DNA from: Flavobacterium enshiense
GTDB lineage: Bacteria; Bacteroidota; Bacteroidia; Flavobacteriales; Flavobacteriaceae
Assembly: GCF_022836875.1 (NCBI RefSeq)
Contig: NZ_CP090376.1
Coordinates: 496,001 to 560,000, forward strand
Reading direction: 5' to 3'
DNA: 64,000 nucleotides
Under the pieces are notes generated by a model that saw only the letters and a list, made by a program, of their open reading frames with translations, was not told where the DNA came from and did not search any database. A program made the translations under genes and the position numbers. Of the stretch, positions 42,280-51,601 are shown one piece after another (within the stretch, counting starts at the first letter, position 1; the number at the start of each line of letters is the position of its first letter).

Positions 42280-45096
42280 ATGAAAAAAATTCTACTCCTT
42301 GCCATTACTGCTTTTGCAATATCCGCTGGATATGCGCAAAATGACAAGTTTTGGTCATCCCACAAGGGAGATAGTGGCAAAATGGCTACAGACAAGGCAG
42401 TTTCGCGCCTTTCGTTCCCAAAACAGTTTGATTTATATGAACTAAATTTAGATCATATGCAACAAACATTAGTTGGAACTCAAAACAGATCATCAAACCA
42501 AAAAGTTATCATTACTTTACCTAATGTTGATGGTGGTTTAGAGCAATTCGAAATGTATGAAGCTTCTAACTTCGACCCGGAGTTACAGGCACAATTCCCA
42601 GAAATCAGAGCTTATTCAGGAAAAGGTATAACAGACAAATATGCTACTTTAAAATTAAGTATTTCTCCACAAGGAATACAGACAATGGTTTTCAGAACCG
42701 ACAAACCAAATGAATTTATCGAGGCTTATTCTCAAGACCACAGAGTATATGCGGTTTTCAAATCACAAAGAGAGAAAGGAAAAATGCCTTGGACTTGTTC
42801 TGTAAAAGAAAATGAAATGTTTGCGGAAATTACCCCAAAAGCACAGAGTTTTGCCGGAAGAGCCAGCGATGGTAAGTTAAAAACCTTACGCTTGGCACAG
42901 TCTGTTACAGCAGAATATTCCGCTTTTTTCGGTGCAAGTACAGCAGGAACAACAGCAGATAAATCTCTTGTTTTAGCTGCCATCAACAATACATTGACCC
43001 GTTGTAACGGAGTGTATGAAAAAGATTTAGGACTCCATCTAAATTTGGTTGCTAACAACACAAATATCCTCTATTTCAACCCATCCACTGACCCATATTC
43101 TCCAGCAGCGCAAGGATTGACTGATATTGCCGGATGTACAAGTGCTTATAATGACTGTCCAGGCACTTGGAACACTCAGTTACAAAGCACTTTAACAAGT
43201 GTTATCGGAGAAGCTAATTACGATATTGGACATTTATTCGGAGCCAGCGGCGGCGGCGGAAACGCAGGTTGTATAGGATGTGTGTGCGATGATTTACGCC
43301 CATCAGACTCGTCTCCTTCATACCAAAGAGGTAAAGGAGAAGGTATTACCTCTCCATTTGACGATATCCCTATGGGAGACAATTTCGATATTGACTTTGT
43401 AGTTCACGAAATAGGTCATCAATTGGGAGCAAGCCATACTTTCACAATGGGTGGTGAAAGATCAGGAGCAAACATGGAAGTAGGTTCTGGTATAACTGTT
43501 ATGGGGTATGCTGGAATCACTAACCAAGACATAGCAGCGCACTCTATTGATGTTTATCACGCTGTTTCTATCAGTCAAATCCAAAGCAATTTAAACGGAA
43601 AAACCTGTCCGGTTACCACCAACATAGGAGCTAACAACGCTACTCCTGTTGCCCAAGCCGGTTCGGATTATACTATCCCAAAAAGCACTCCTTTCAAATT
43701 GACAGGAAATGCTACAGACGCTAACGCTGGTGACGCGCTTACTTACAGCTGGGAGCAGTTCGATTATGACAGTGCCAGTCAAACAGGTTCCGCAAGCGGT
43801 GCATCATCAACAAAAACAGTCGGACCAAACTGGAGATCCTATTCTCCGACTGCAAGCAAAGAACGTTATTTCCCTGTTATGAGTTCCGTATTAGTCGGCT
43901 CAACCACTACTCTAGGTCAAGAAATCGCTGTTGAAGCATTAAGCTCTGTCGCAAGACAGTTAAAGTTCAGACTAACAGTTAGAGACAACTCTGCTTACAG
44001 CACATCTCCTGTTAAAGTAGGACAGACCAGTTTCGACGATATGATAGTTACCGTAGATGACACAAAAGGACCTCTTGCAGTTACTTCTCAGAAAACAAAC
44101 AATATTTCGTGGCCGCAAGGATCAACGCAAACAATTACATGGGCAGTAAACAATACTAATACAATTAACGGCGGTAACAATGTAGATATCTTATTATCTA
44201 CAGACGGTGGCCAAACATTTACAACGTCTTTAGCAACAGGCATTCCTAATAACGGGTCAGCAACTATTACAGTTCCAAACATTGCTGCTCCTAACTGTAG
44301 AATTATGGTTAAAGCATCCGGAAACATTTTCTTTAACGTAAACATGAAACCTATTGCTATCGGATATTCTGTAACGTCTACTTGTACCGATTATGTAAAA
44401 ACTTTCAGCCCTGCTCAAGCGATGACTACTGGATGGTCTGGTTATGCTTTCCCTGCTATCACTGACAATTACACAGTTTCTTCTGCTAAATTAAAAGTGG
44501 TTAGTACGGCAGCACTTACAAATCAGGTATCTTTCGCAATAGTAAAACCAAACTCAAACTTTATTGAGGTGGTTGCTTTTGATGGACCTACTTCGGGATG
44601 CACTTCTACGTCTTCTAATTTAGACGCTTTATTTGATGATGAAGGCGCTCCTTTCAACTGTGCTGCGACCAACACTGGTGCAACCTATGCTCCAAGAGTT
44701 CCACTTTACCGTTTAGACGGATTGAACTATACCGGAACGTGGTATCTTGCCGCAAAAAGCACTATCACAACTAATAAGATTTCAAGCGCAACTTTAACGT
44801 TGTGCCGTAGAGAAACAACTCCTCTTCTTTCTACTGACACTTTCGGATTACAGGATTTCACATTATATCCTAACCCGAACAACGGTAATTTCAATGTTCA
44901 GTTTACATCAAACACATCGAACGAAATTAAAATCGGTGTTCACGATTTGAGAGGCCGTTTAGTATTCGAGAATGGATATGAGAACACAGCAACATTCCGC
45001 CAAAACATCCAATTGAACAATGTTCAGGCAGGAATTTACATCGTGACTGTTCAGGATGGTGACAAAAAAGAAACTAAGAAAATCGTTATCCGATAA
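42280..45096 (+). CDS. Secreted reprolysin-like metallopeptidase with T9SS sorting domain (938 aa)
   Basis: Signal peptide at 1-19 (LAITAFAISAGYAQ). Propeptide to about 210. Zinc site HEIGHQLGASH at 376-386, then Met-turn 'VMGYAG'. The Cys-rich 'LFGASGGGGNAGCIGCVC' segment precedes it, as in the paralogue. An Ig-like module ('NISWPQGSTQTITWAV') and a P-domain-like part ('GLNYTGTWYLAAKS') follow, then a type A sorting domain ('DFTLYPNPNNGNFNVQFT', ending 'ETKKIVIR'). The first 560 residues align closely with the 1120-aa protein; the two diverge in the Ig/fibronectin region, where this protein is shorter. It is probably exported and active outside the cell. Strong promoter and terminator make it a single unit. 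Confidence 0.92.
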   Translation: MKKILLLAITAFAISAGYAQNDKFWSSHKGDSGKMATDKAVSRLSFPKQFDLYELNLDHMQQTLVGTQNRSSNQKVIITLPNVDGGLEQFEMYEASNFDPELQAQFPEIRAYSGKGITDKYATLKLSISPQGIQTMVFRTDKPNEFIEAYSQDHRVYAVFKSQREKGKMPWTCSVKENEMFAEITPKAQSFAGRASDGKLKTLRLAQSVTAEYSAFFGASTAGTTADKSLVLAAINNTLTRCNGVYEKDLGLHLNLVANNTNILYFNPSTDPYSPAAQGLTDIAGCTSAYNDCPGTWNTQLQSTLTSVIGEANYDIGHLFGASGGGGNAGCIGCVCDDLRPSDSSPSYQRGKGEGITSPFDDIPMGDNFDIDFVVHEIGHQLGASHTFTMGGERSGANMEVGSGITVMGYAGITNQDIAAHSIDVYHAVSISQIQSNLNGKTCPVTTNIGANNATPVAQAGSDYTIPKSTPFKLTGNATDANAGDALTYSWEQFDYDSASQTGSASGASSTKTVGPNWRSYSPTASKERYFPVMSSVLVGSTTTLGQEIAVEALSSVARQLKFRLTVRDNSAYSTSPVKVGQTSFDDMIVTVDDTKGPLAVTSQKTNNISWPQGSTQTITWAVNNTNTINGGNNVDILLSTDGGQTFTTSLATGIPNNGSATITVPNIAAPNCRIMVKASGNIFFNVNMKPIAIGYSVTSTCTDYVKTFSPAQAMTTGWSGYAFPAITDNYTVSSAKLKVVSTAALTNQVSFAIVKPNSNFIEVVAFDGPTSGCTSTSSNLDALFDDEGAPFNCAATNTGATYAPRVPLYRLDGLNYTGTWYLAAKSTITTNKISSATLTLCRRETTPLLSTDTFGLQDFTLYPNPNNGNFNVQFTSNTSNEIKIGVHDLRGRLVFENGYENTATFRQNIQLNNVQAGIYIVTVQDGDKKETKKIVIR

Positions 45097-45110
45097 TTAT
45101 TTTCTTATAT

Positions 45111-45146
45111 AAAAAGAAAAGCGCCTGTATAGGCGCTTTTCTTTTT
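45111..45146 (+). terminator. Terminator of the second metallopeptidase gene
   Basis: Perfect 16-bp stem AAAAAGAAAAGCGCCT and AGGCGCTTTTCTTTTT around the loop GTAT. Shares the GCGCC core and position with the terminator of the paralogue. Confidence 0.9.
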
Positions 45147-45179
45147 ATTATTTATTTAGTCAAATAAAACAACAATCTC

Positions 45180-45464
45180 TTAAAACCATGGACGTTTGTT
45201 CATCTGATACGTTTCGTAAAATTCCTCATCTGATTTTATCAAATAGAGAATTCCTTCAATTAGACCAGTTAGAGTAGTTACAATACCACACGTAACTAAC
45301 GAAATCACTAAAGTAATAATACCCTCTGTCTGATAACCCAGATGAAACTTATGTATTCCAAACGGACCTAACAATATAGCCAATAAACCACAAGCCAATT
45401 TTTTATTATGCTGCTGAGGCGGCTGCGGTTGGTTCCAGTCTTCCTTCGGTTTTGTAACCTCCAT
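45180..45464 (-). CDS. TM2-domain membrane protein
   Basis: 94 aa. After a hydrophilic N-terminus rich in Gln and Pro (KEDWNQPQPPQQHNKK) there are two transmembrane helices in the TM2 arrangement. The first is 'ACGLLAILLGPFGIHKFHLG' with the family's GxxGxHxFYLG-like turn, and the second is 'GIITLVISLVTCGIVTTLTGLI'. A short acidic tail follows (SDEEFYETYQ). The function of TM2 proteins in bacteria is not settled. Lone gene, 46 bp from the VOC gene on the same strand, possibly cotranscribed. Confidence 0.88.
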   Translation of the reverse strand: MEVTKPKEDWNQPQPPQQHNKKLACGLLAILLGPFGIHKFHLGYQTEGIITLVISLVTCGIVTTLTGLIEGILYLIKSDEEFYETYQMNKRPWF

Positions 45465-45510
45465 ATTTTTTGTTTTTAATTAATTAATAGCGTACCAAAT
45501 TACATTTTTT

Positions 45511-45909
45511 TTACAGAAAAGCCTCATCCTCAGGCTCCCAAAGTTCAATTTTATTTCCTTCCGGATCAAGGATTAACCCGAATTTACCGTAGTCATAAGA
45601 TTCCATTTCATCAACGATAGTTACACCTTCCTCCTTTAAAACTTTCAACAATTCCTCGAGATTATCTACTCGAAAATTCATCATGAATTGCTTCTGACTC
45701 GGCTCAAAATACTTGGTTTCGGCCGGAAAAGGCGACCATTGTGTTGAACAGTCATTTCCTTCCCTGTCTTTCCACCAAAATGTCCATCCATACTGATCTA
45801 CCGGAATACCCAAATGATTTTTGTACCAGTCTTTAGTCGCATTGGAATCGTCGCATTTGAAGAAAAAACCACCCAATCCCGTTACTCTTTTAATGTCGTT
45901 CTTACTCAT
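45511..45909 (-). CDS. VOC-superfamily (glyoxalase-like) protein
   Basis: 132 aa, a pair of beta-alpha-beta-beta-beta modules. 'GLGGFFFKCDDSNATKDWYKNHLGI' (in two parts) starts the first module and 'YGKFGLILDPEGNKIELWEP' ends the second, with the metal-ligand Glu in 'IELWE'. This is the typical pattern of glyoxalase/bleomycin-resistance-like proteins. The reaction cannot be predicted. 17 bp downstream of the membrane protein gene at 45927 on the same strand, so the two probably share a transcript. Confidence 0.9.
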   Translation of the reverse strand: MSKNDIKRVTGLGGFFFKCDDSNATKDWYKNHLGIPVDQYGWTFWWKDREGNDCSTQWSPFPAETKYFEPSQKQFMMNFRVDNLEELLKVLKEEGVTIVDEMESYDYGKFGLILDPEGNKIELWEPEDEAFL

Positions 45910-45926
45910 CTTTTTAATATTAAATC

Positions 45927-46334
45927 TTACTCATTTTTTTTGATATTAAAGAAGACCGTTACAGCCAAAAGCAGTAAAATTCCCTCCACGGTAAAAAAGA
46001 ACAAATGATTGAAAACATCCTTTGTGATGTAACTGCAGGCCATTCCGAAGAGAATTAACCCCAAAGACAAAAGCAACGCCTGAAGTCGAGCCGAAGGGTT
46101 CCCTTCTTTAATGGGTTTGGCCAAAAACAACATCCAGATTCCAGACAACAACATCATAATCGACGAATACATCCAAATCATTTGCATGCCTTTTGCAGCC
46201 GGTTCCTGAATTTCTCCTTTAGCAATGTGTTCCAAAACTGCCGGAAACCCTAAAAAAGCGTGAGGAATAAACTGCAAACAAGTAATTCCCGCAACAAAAA
46301 GCATCAGGTAATAGGCAATTTTATTCATGTTCAC
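45927..46334 (-). CDS. Four-helix membrane protein of unknown function
   Basis: 135 aa with four predicted transmembrane helices: about 7-25 (YYLMLFVAGITCLQFIPHAF), 50-68 (MIWMYSSIMMLLSGIWMLF), 80-100 (LQALLLSLGLILFGMACSYI) and 108-130 (HLFFFTVEGILLLLAVTVFF). No signal peptide cleavage site is visible. I do not recognise a family with certainty. It precedes the VOC gene by 17 bp. Confidence 0.8.
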   Translation of the reverse strand: MNMNKIAYYLMLFVAGITCLQFIPHAFLGFPAVLEHIAKGEIQEPAAKGMQMIWMYSSIMMLLSGIWMLFLAKPIKEGNPSARLQALLLSLGLILFGMACSYITKDVFNHLFFFTVEGILLLLAVTVFFNIKKNE

Positions 46335-46610
46335 TTTTTTGATTCATAAATATAATAGAAATATTATGGATTCTGCGATTGATTCCTACAGAAAATTATC
46401 TCATCTACTATTCTTCTCGCAAACCATCATGAAGATTAAGTCACATTTTAAATTAGACACCCCTATTCTCCATCATCTAACCCCATTTTAATCAAATACC
46501 TGATTATCAACATATAAAATCGATATTTAACCAGTTTATCGACCCAGTACTGATTGTTTTTCGTAGTTAATTATCTTAACTTTAACGAGTTAATTCAATC
46601 GTATCTCACT

Positions 46611-47771
46611 GTGAAACAAATACTTAAAACTCTTAGCTTTTTGATTCCTGTCTTAGCACTGAGCATCAGCTGCCAGAAAGAGGATTTTCGAACAGAATCA
46701 TCATCGGGCGAACCTGCTGTTTTGGATGCGAATGGCAAACCGACATCACCATCACAACCACCTTACGTTTTAGCATCTTCTCGAACACAACTGGACGTTT
46801 ATGGTGTCTGGCATGCCGGAAATGATTATTGCACTTGGGGAACTCCCCGTACCATAAACGAATTCGATTCGAAAAACCATTGGATCATTGATCGAGGTGA
46901 CGGACTGCCTTCAGTTAATCTGGTCGTACTCAGTTTTGTGAATCCATTAAAGCTGATGAACGGAACAAATGATGCAACCACCAAGAATGGTCTTCCCAAA
47001 GGCATGACCCGTGCTATTGTTGATTATTTCAAGTGTCGAAAAATCAGGGTTATGCTCTCCATCGGAGGAATAACATATACCGACGACTGGAATACGGCAC
47101 TAAGATCAAATCCGACGTTGCTAGCTGAAAATGCCGCCATGGTTGCCGACACCCTTGGCGTGGGCATTGAAATTGATTATGAAGAAAACAGAAGCCCGAA
47201 CCTGGAAGGATTGCAAACTTTTATCAGTACTTACAGAGCTCGACACCCCTATGACCCATACGGTTATAATCACGCTGCCAGGCTTACCATCGATTTGGCT
47301 GCAGGAGACCGATGGCTGATTGCCATCTGTCAAAAAGCGACAAAAGACTGGCTCACAACGACAGCTCCGGTTCTCGATTATGCCAATGCCATGGTGCCGG
47401 CAAGACAGCCGTCAGCTTCGGGCGCCATCACCAACTGGGACGAACATATCGATGGCAAACCACAATATGCACCTCCAATTCCGCCATTAGCTCCGTGTAA
47501 ATTTACCGGATCACTCTACATGACAGGCAATCAGCTGGTGCCGGAATGCAATAACTTTGACACATCCATCCAATCTAAGACCCAGGATTACGTTACCCGG
47601 GTCATGCCTAATGGAGCCGGAGTCTCATCAGGAATGCTGGGATATATGTTTTGGGCTGCCGAATGCAATTCGACAAGACAACTTTGTACCACCAACTGCT
47701 TGGGAGGCATTGGGGCAGGCTCAACATTTTTCGAAATCCAGTACCCGATGAAGCCCCTTCGACAGGAATAA
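46611..47771 (+). CDS. GH18-like secreted lipoprotein
   Basis: From the GTG at 46611 the protein is 386 aa and starts with a lipoprotein signal (KQILKTLSFLIPVLALSISC, Cys21), so that start is preferred over a TTG 57 bp upstream. The mature protein has the glycosyl hydrolase 18 barrel markers: 'IRVMLSIGGITYTDDW' (SxGG) and 'GVGIEIDYEENRSP', a variant of DGxDxDxE that keeps the catalytic Glu and the preceding Asp but has Glu for the first Asp of the triad. 'GYMFWAAECNS' marks the end of the barrel. Likely a surface chitinase or endo-N-acetylglucosaminidase. A binding protein with weakened activity is possible. Confidence 0.82.
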   Translation: MKQILKTLSFLIPVLALSISCQKEDFRTESSSGEPAVLDANGKPTSPSQPPYVLASSRTQLDVYGVWHAGNDYCTWGTPRTINEFDSKNHWIIDRGDGLPSVNLVVLSFVNPLKLMNGTNDATTKNGLPKGMTRAIVDYFKCRKIRVMLSIGGITYTDDWNTALRSNPTLLAENAAMVADTLGVGIEIDYEENRSPNLEGLQTFISTYRARHPYDPYGYNHAARLTIDLAAGDRWLIAICQKATKDWLTTTAPVLDYANAMVPARQPSASGAITNWDEHIDGKPQYAPPIPPLAPCKFTGSLYMTGNQLVPECNNFDTSIQSKTQDYVTRVMPNGAGVSSGMLGYMFWAAECNSTRQLCTTNCLGGIGAGSTFFEIQYPMKPLRQE

Positions 47772-47904
47772 ACAGAGAATCAAATTATATTCTCAAAAAT
47801 ACTTAGCTGACTATCAATAAAAAAAGGATCATCATTCTGCCAAAAAAGGCGACAGACAATTATTTGAATAGATATTTACTATTGAATCGAAAGTCCATGA
47901 CCTT

Positions 47905-48888
47905 TTAAACCTCACTGTACATCTGAATAATTTTATCCACGATGGTTTGTGCTAGTTTCACCTTGCTTTCCATTGTCCAACCGGCGATGTGTGGTGTAAG
48001 AAGAACATTGTTGGCTTCTAGCAGGTACTCGAAGGCGGCTGGTTTTTCACCTTCAAACAAATGTTCGAACGAAAGCTTTTCGTATTCCAGTACATCCAAC
48101 CCTGCTCCAAGAATATTTTTTGATTGCAAGGCAGCTACTAAATCAGCGGTTACGACACTATTCCCTCTTGCCGTATTGATGAACCAGAACGGTTTGGCAA
48201 AGGCATTGATAAAGTCGGTATTGATCATTTTATCAGTTTCAGGCGTCCATGGCGTATGCAGACTCACTACATCGACTTTCTGCTGAAATTCACCCAAACT
48301 TACCTGACACGCATTTTCGTCGCCCACATCGTCTAAAATATCGTAACACAAAACCTCGACATCAAAACCACGGAGTTTTTTGGCAAAAGATTTTCCCATA
48401 TTCCCATAACCGATGATACCCACCGTTTTTCCGTCGAGTTCGTGACCACGATTACTTTCACGGTTCCAATGACCACTGCGCACTTCCCGGTCGGCTTTGT
48501 TCAGGTTATTGAAAAGCGACAACAGCATCCCCAAAGCATGTTCTCCAACAGCATTGCGATTGCCTTCGGGAGCAGCAATAAGATGTACGCCTTTACTTTC
48601 GGCATACTCACAGTCGATGCTTTCCAAGCCGGCACCTACTCTAGCGATGAATTGCAGATTGGCGGCTTTGTCGAGAAAGTTTTTATCAATTTTAAAACGG
48701 CTTCGGATAACAATACCGTGATAGTCGTGAATCTTTGCTTCGATTTCGTGTTTTGATGATTTAAAATCTTCAAAATTCTGAAATCGGGCTTTTACCAATT
48801 GTTCCCACAACAACGGATGGTTGCTGTCGATATGGAGTATTTTGGTTTGGGAAATCGGCTGCAAATCTTTATTCATGATGGGTGTCAT
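47905..48888 (-). CDS. D-2-hydroxyacid dehydrogenase, SerA-like
   Basis: NAD-dependent dehydrogenase, 327 aa (323 from the Met at 48876, the more likely start). The Rossmann motif is 'GKTVGIIGYGNMGKSFAKKL' near 155. The catalytic Arg is in 'FINTARGNSVV', the Glu in 'LDVLEYEKLSFE' and the His in 'LLTPHIAGWTMES'. The substrate-domain motif 'RVGAGLESIDCEYAESKGV' fits phosphoglycerate dehydrogenases and related enzymes. There is no C-terminal ACT domain, unlike E. coli SerA, and serC is not adjacent, so the role in serine synthesis is uncertain. Transcribed alone. Confidence 0.9.
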   Translation of the reverse strand: MTPIMNKDLQPISQTKILHIDSNHPLLWEQLVKARFQNFEDFKSSKHEIEAKIHDYHGIVIRSRFKIDKNFLDKAANLQFIARVGAGLESIDCEYAESKGVHLIAAPEGNRNAVGEHALGMLLSLFNNLNKADREVRSGHWNRESNRGHELDGKTVGIIGYGNMGKSFAKKLRGFDVEVLCYDILDDVGDENACQVSLGEFQQKVDVVSLHTPWTPETDKMINTDFINAFAKPFWFINTARGNSVVTADLVAALQSKNILGAGLDVLEYEKLSFEHLFEGEKPAAFEYLLEANNVLLTPHIAGWTMESKVKLAQTIVDKIIQMYSEV

Positions 48889-48945
48889 GTTTCTTGTTAA
48901 AGGAATAAAGATAGTAGTTTTATGGCAATGCTGCCCTGCAAAAAT

Positions 48946-50298
48946 TTAAAACCCAAGAATCAGTCGGGCGATGCTGAAATAAATCAGAATTCCGAGGATA
49001 TCATTAGTTGTGGTTATAAACGGCCCCGTAGCCAAAGCGGGGTCGATCCCATACTTATTCAGAATGATGGGAATAAAAGTTCCGTTAAGGGAGGCAATGA
49101 TAATCACTGACAACAGTGCAATGGTAACGGTAATCCCAATATGGATTTCGTATCCTAACAAAAAGTAACTGCCGGCAAAAAGGATCGACGACAATATCAA
49201 TCCGTTTAATAAACTAAGAGACAACTCTTTCAACAAGCGTTGGATAATACTTCCGGTTATGGCATTGTTCGCCAAACCCTGTACGATAATCGCAGAAGAC
49301 TGTACTCCAACGTTCCCACCCATCGCCGCAATTAACGGAGTAAAAAAGAACAAGGCTTTATGGCCTTCCATCGCCGGTTCGAAAAGCCCTAAAACTTTCA
49401 CACTGACAAAACCACCCAGCAGAGCCAAAACCAACCAAGGCAAGCGGGCACGCGTAAGTTCCAAAATACTGTCATCCGCTTCAACGTCCTGCGAGATACC
49501 GGCCGCTAACTGATAATCCTGATCAGCTTCTTCTTTAATTACATCGATGATATCGTCGATGGTAATTCTACCCACAAGACGTCCCATTTCGTCCACCACG
49601 GGAATGGCTTCCAAGTCGTATTTCTGCATGATACGGGCTACTTCCACATCGGGGGTATCCACTTTCACGTAATCTACTTTTTTGATATAGACATCACTGA
49701 TAGGCGTTTTGGTTGAAGTGGTAAGCAAGTCTTTCAGCGACAAACGGCCTTTCAGGCGATCTTCATCATCCACCACATAAATGGAGTGCACGCGGGTTAC
49801 GTGTTCAGCCTGCTGGCGCATCTCTTTAACACAGGTGAGTACGTTCCAGTTTTCGTTCACTTTCACTAACTCTTTTCCCATCAAACCTCCGGCGGTATCT
49901 TCGTCGTAACGCAACAAATCGACAATGTCTTTGGCGTGTTCAACATCCTCCAGCTCGGAGATAACCTCTTCCATTTTAGACTGTGGAAGTTCGGCAATAA
50001 TGTCGGCCGCGTCGTCGGTATCCAACTCGTCGAGCTCTTCTGCAATTTCTTTGGCTGAAAGACGCTGCAAAATATTTTCACGCAAATCGTCTTCCAATTC
50101 CAACAGGATTTCCGCTGTTTTCTCGGAATCCAGGACTTTAAAAATATAGGTTGCTTCATCAAAATCCAGTTCGTCAAGGATTTCGGCAATATCAGCATGG
50201 TGCAAATCATTCAGCAATACTTCCAGTTGCTGGTCGTTTTTGCTTTGAATAAGTTGCTCTAATTGTTGAATTAGGTCTTTGCTGATTTTAAACTCCAT
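48946..50298 (-). CDS. mgtE: Magnesium transporter MgtE
   Basis: Inner-membrane Mg2+ channel of 450 aa. Domain order: an MgtE_N superhelix (about 20-130: '[22 protein letters not shown]', in parts), two CBS domains (about 135-255: '[22 protein letters not shown]', '[20 protein letters not shown]'), a plug helix, and five transmembrane helices from about 280. '[21 protein letters not shown]' carries the pore-lining GGN signature. The acidic N-domain senses Mg2+ and closes the pore. The gene starts 11 bp before the end of rsmA and is coupled to it; no M-box is seen. Confidence 0.96.
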   Translation of the reverse strand: MEFKISKDLIQQLEQLIQSKNDQQLEVLLNDLHHADIAEILDELDFDEATYIFKVLDSEKTAEILLELEDDLRENILQRLSAKEIAEELDELDTDDAADIIAELPQSKMEEVISELEDVEHAKDIVDLLRYDEDTAGGLMGKELVKVNENWNVLTCVKEMRQQAEHVTRVHSIYVVDDEDRLKGRLSLKDLLTTSTKTPISDVYIKKVDYVKVDTPDVEVARIMQKYDLEAIPVVDEMGRLVGRITIDDIIDVIKEEADQDYQLAAGISQDVEADDSILELTRARLPWLVLALLGGFVSVKVLGLFEPAMEGHKALFFFTPLIAAMGGNVGVQSSAIIVQGLANNAITGSIIQRLLKELSLSLLNGLILSSILFAGSYFLLGYEIHIGITVTIALLSVIIIASLNGTFIPIILNKYGIDPALATGPFITTTNDILGILIYFSIARLILGF

Positions 50299-51067
50299 CG
50301 GCTCCTATTTTTTGAGTAAGTTCTATGAATTGTTCTACGGAAAGCTGTTCCGGACGGAGGTCAAAGATACTATCTTCTCTTAAATTATCCGACAGATTCA
50401 TCGATTTTAAGCTATTTCGAAGTGTCTTTCTTCTTTGGTTGAAGGATGTTTTCACGACGGTGAACAGCAATTTTTCATCACAAGGCAAATGGTAATTTTC
50501 CTTACGGATCATTCGCATCACCCCAGATTTAACTTTTGGCGGTGGTGTAAACACGTGTTCGCTTACCGTAAAAAGGTATTCTACATCGTAAAAGGCCTGC
50601 GCCAATACCGACAAAATACCGTAAACCTTACTTCCTTTTTTGGAACAGATACGCTCTGCCACCTCTTTTTGGAACATTCCAGAAAATTCCGGGATCTGGT
50701 CACGAAGCTCCAAAGTCCTGAACACAATCTGTGTGGAAATATTATACGGAAAGTTTCCGATGATAGCGAAAGGCTCATCGTTGAAAACTTCTTTGATATT
50801 GTATTTTAAAAAATCTTTGGAGATGATCTTTCCGTGCAATTTAGGATAATGTGCATCGAGGTAAGCCACCGATTCGGTATCAATCTCGATCACATAGGTA
50901 TCGATGGGTTTCTCCAACAGATATTTGGTAAGCACACCCATTCCCGGACCGATCTCCAATACGTTTTTATAGCCTTTCAATGTCAGTGCATCGGCTATGT
51001 CTTTGGCTATGCTTTCATCGTTCAGGAAATGCTGTCCGAGGTGTTTTTTTGCTTTTACTTTGTCCAT
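50288..51067 (-). CDS. rsmA: 16S rRNA dimethyladenosine transferase
   Basis: Dimethylates two adjacent adenines near the 3' end of 16S rRNA (KsgA). 259 aa. SAM-binding motif I is '[17 protein letters not shown]', followed by '[13 protein letters not shown]' (motif II), and the catalytic NLPY motif appears as '[14 protein letters not shown]'. The C-terminal helical domain has '[13 protein letters not shown]'. '[14 protein letters not shown]' at the N-terminus is a strong KsgA marker. It overlaps mgtE by 11 bp at its 3' end. The upstream gap carries short repeats. Confidence 0.96.
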   Translation of the reverse strand: MDKVKAKKHLGQHFLNDESIAKDIADALTLKGYKNVLEIGPGMGVLTKYLLEKPIDTYVIEIDTESVAYLDAHYPKLHGKIISKDFLKYNIKEVFNDEPFAIIGNFPYNISTQIVFRTLELRDQIPEFSGMFQKEVAERICSKKGSKVYGILSVLAQAFYDVEYLFTVSEHVFTPPPKVKSGVMRMIRKENYHLPCDEKLLFTVVKTSFNQRRKTLRNSLKSMNLSDNLREDSIFDLRPEQLSVEQFIELTQKIGADGV

Positions 51068-51068
51068 T

Positions 51069-51118
51069 ATTTAGACTTCTTAGATTATTTAGATTGATAG
51101 ATATTTAGACTTCTTAGA
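51069..51118. repeat. Direct repeat upstream of rsmA
   Basis: ATTTAGACTTCTTAGA occurs exactly at 51069-51084 and 51103-51118, with degenerate copies between (TTAGATTATTTAGATT) and further TCTAA-rich phrases on the other strand around 51178-51215. Confidence 0.8.
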
Positions 51119-51219
51119 AAGTCAGAATATTAGACTTTTAAATTATTGCTTTTCAAAAACAATATTCATTCAAAAAATCTAAGTAGTCTAAGTCAGTCTA
51201 AAAATCTAAACTATCTGAA

Positions 51220-51531
51220 TTAATGTTCTGAAATCAACTCCAGTTCGGTACGGAAGGCTAACATTTTATCACCGAAAAGACGCAATCCCTCTTCACGAAG
51301 CCTTGCTGCATCTTCGTCGTAATAACGCTGCAAGGTTTCTTTAGAATCAGTGGTATACTGAATGGAATATGTCACTCCTCCCATATCTTCTTCCACCAAT
51401 ACTTTAACCATACGTGCCGACGTAAATTTTCCAGTAGCCAAAACGTCTTTGATGTGTTTTTCCTGCATCCATTTCATCCATTGATCGTGGACGCTTTCGT
51501 GTATATTGATAGTTACGTTGTAGATTATCAT
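51220..51531 (-). CDS. DUF4286-family protein
   Basis: 103 aa, cytoplasmic, ferredoxin-like fold expected. 'MIIYNVTINIHESVHDQWMKW' at the N-terminus, 'VTYSIQYTTDSKETLQRYYDE' in the centre and 'LRLFGDKMLAFRTELE' near the end fit DUF4286, a family of unknown function found mainly in Bacteroidota. It lies between the TPR protein gene (upstream) and rsmA (downstream) on the same strand, but the rsmA gap of 150 bp with repeats makes joint transcription uncertain. Confidence 0.88.
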   Translation of the reverse strand: MIIYNVTINIHESVHDQWMKWMQEKHIKDVLATGKFTSARMVKVLVEEDMGGVTYSIQYTTDSKETLQRYYDEDAARLREEGLRLFGDKMLAFRTELELISEH

Positions 51532-51601
51532 TATTGATTATTTAATTGTGTATTAGTTATGGATAAAAACCTGAAAACTGCAACTGTAGCAATGTACTCT
51601 G

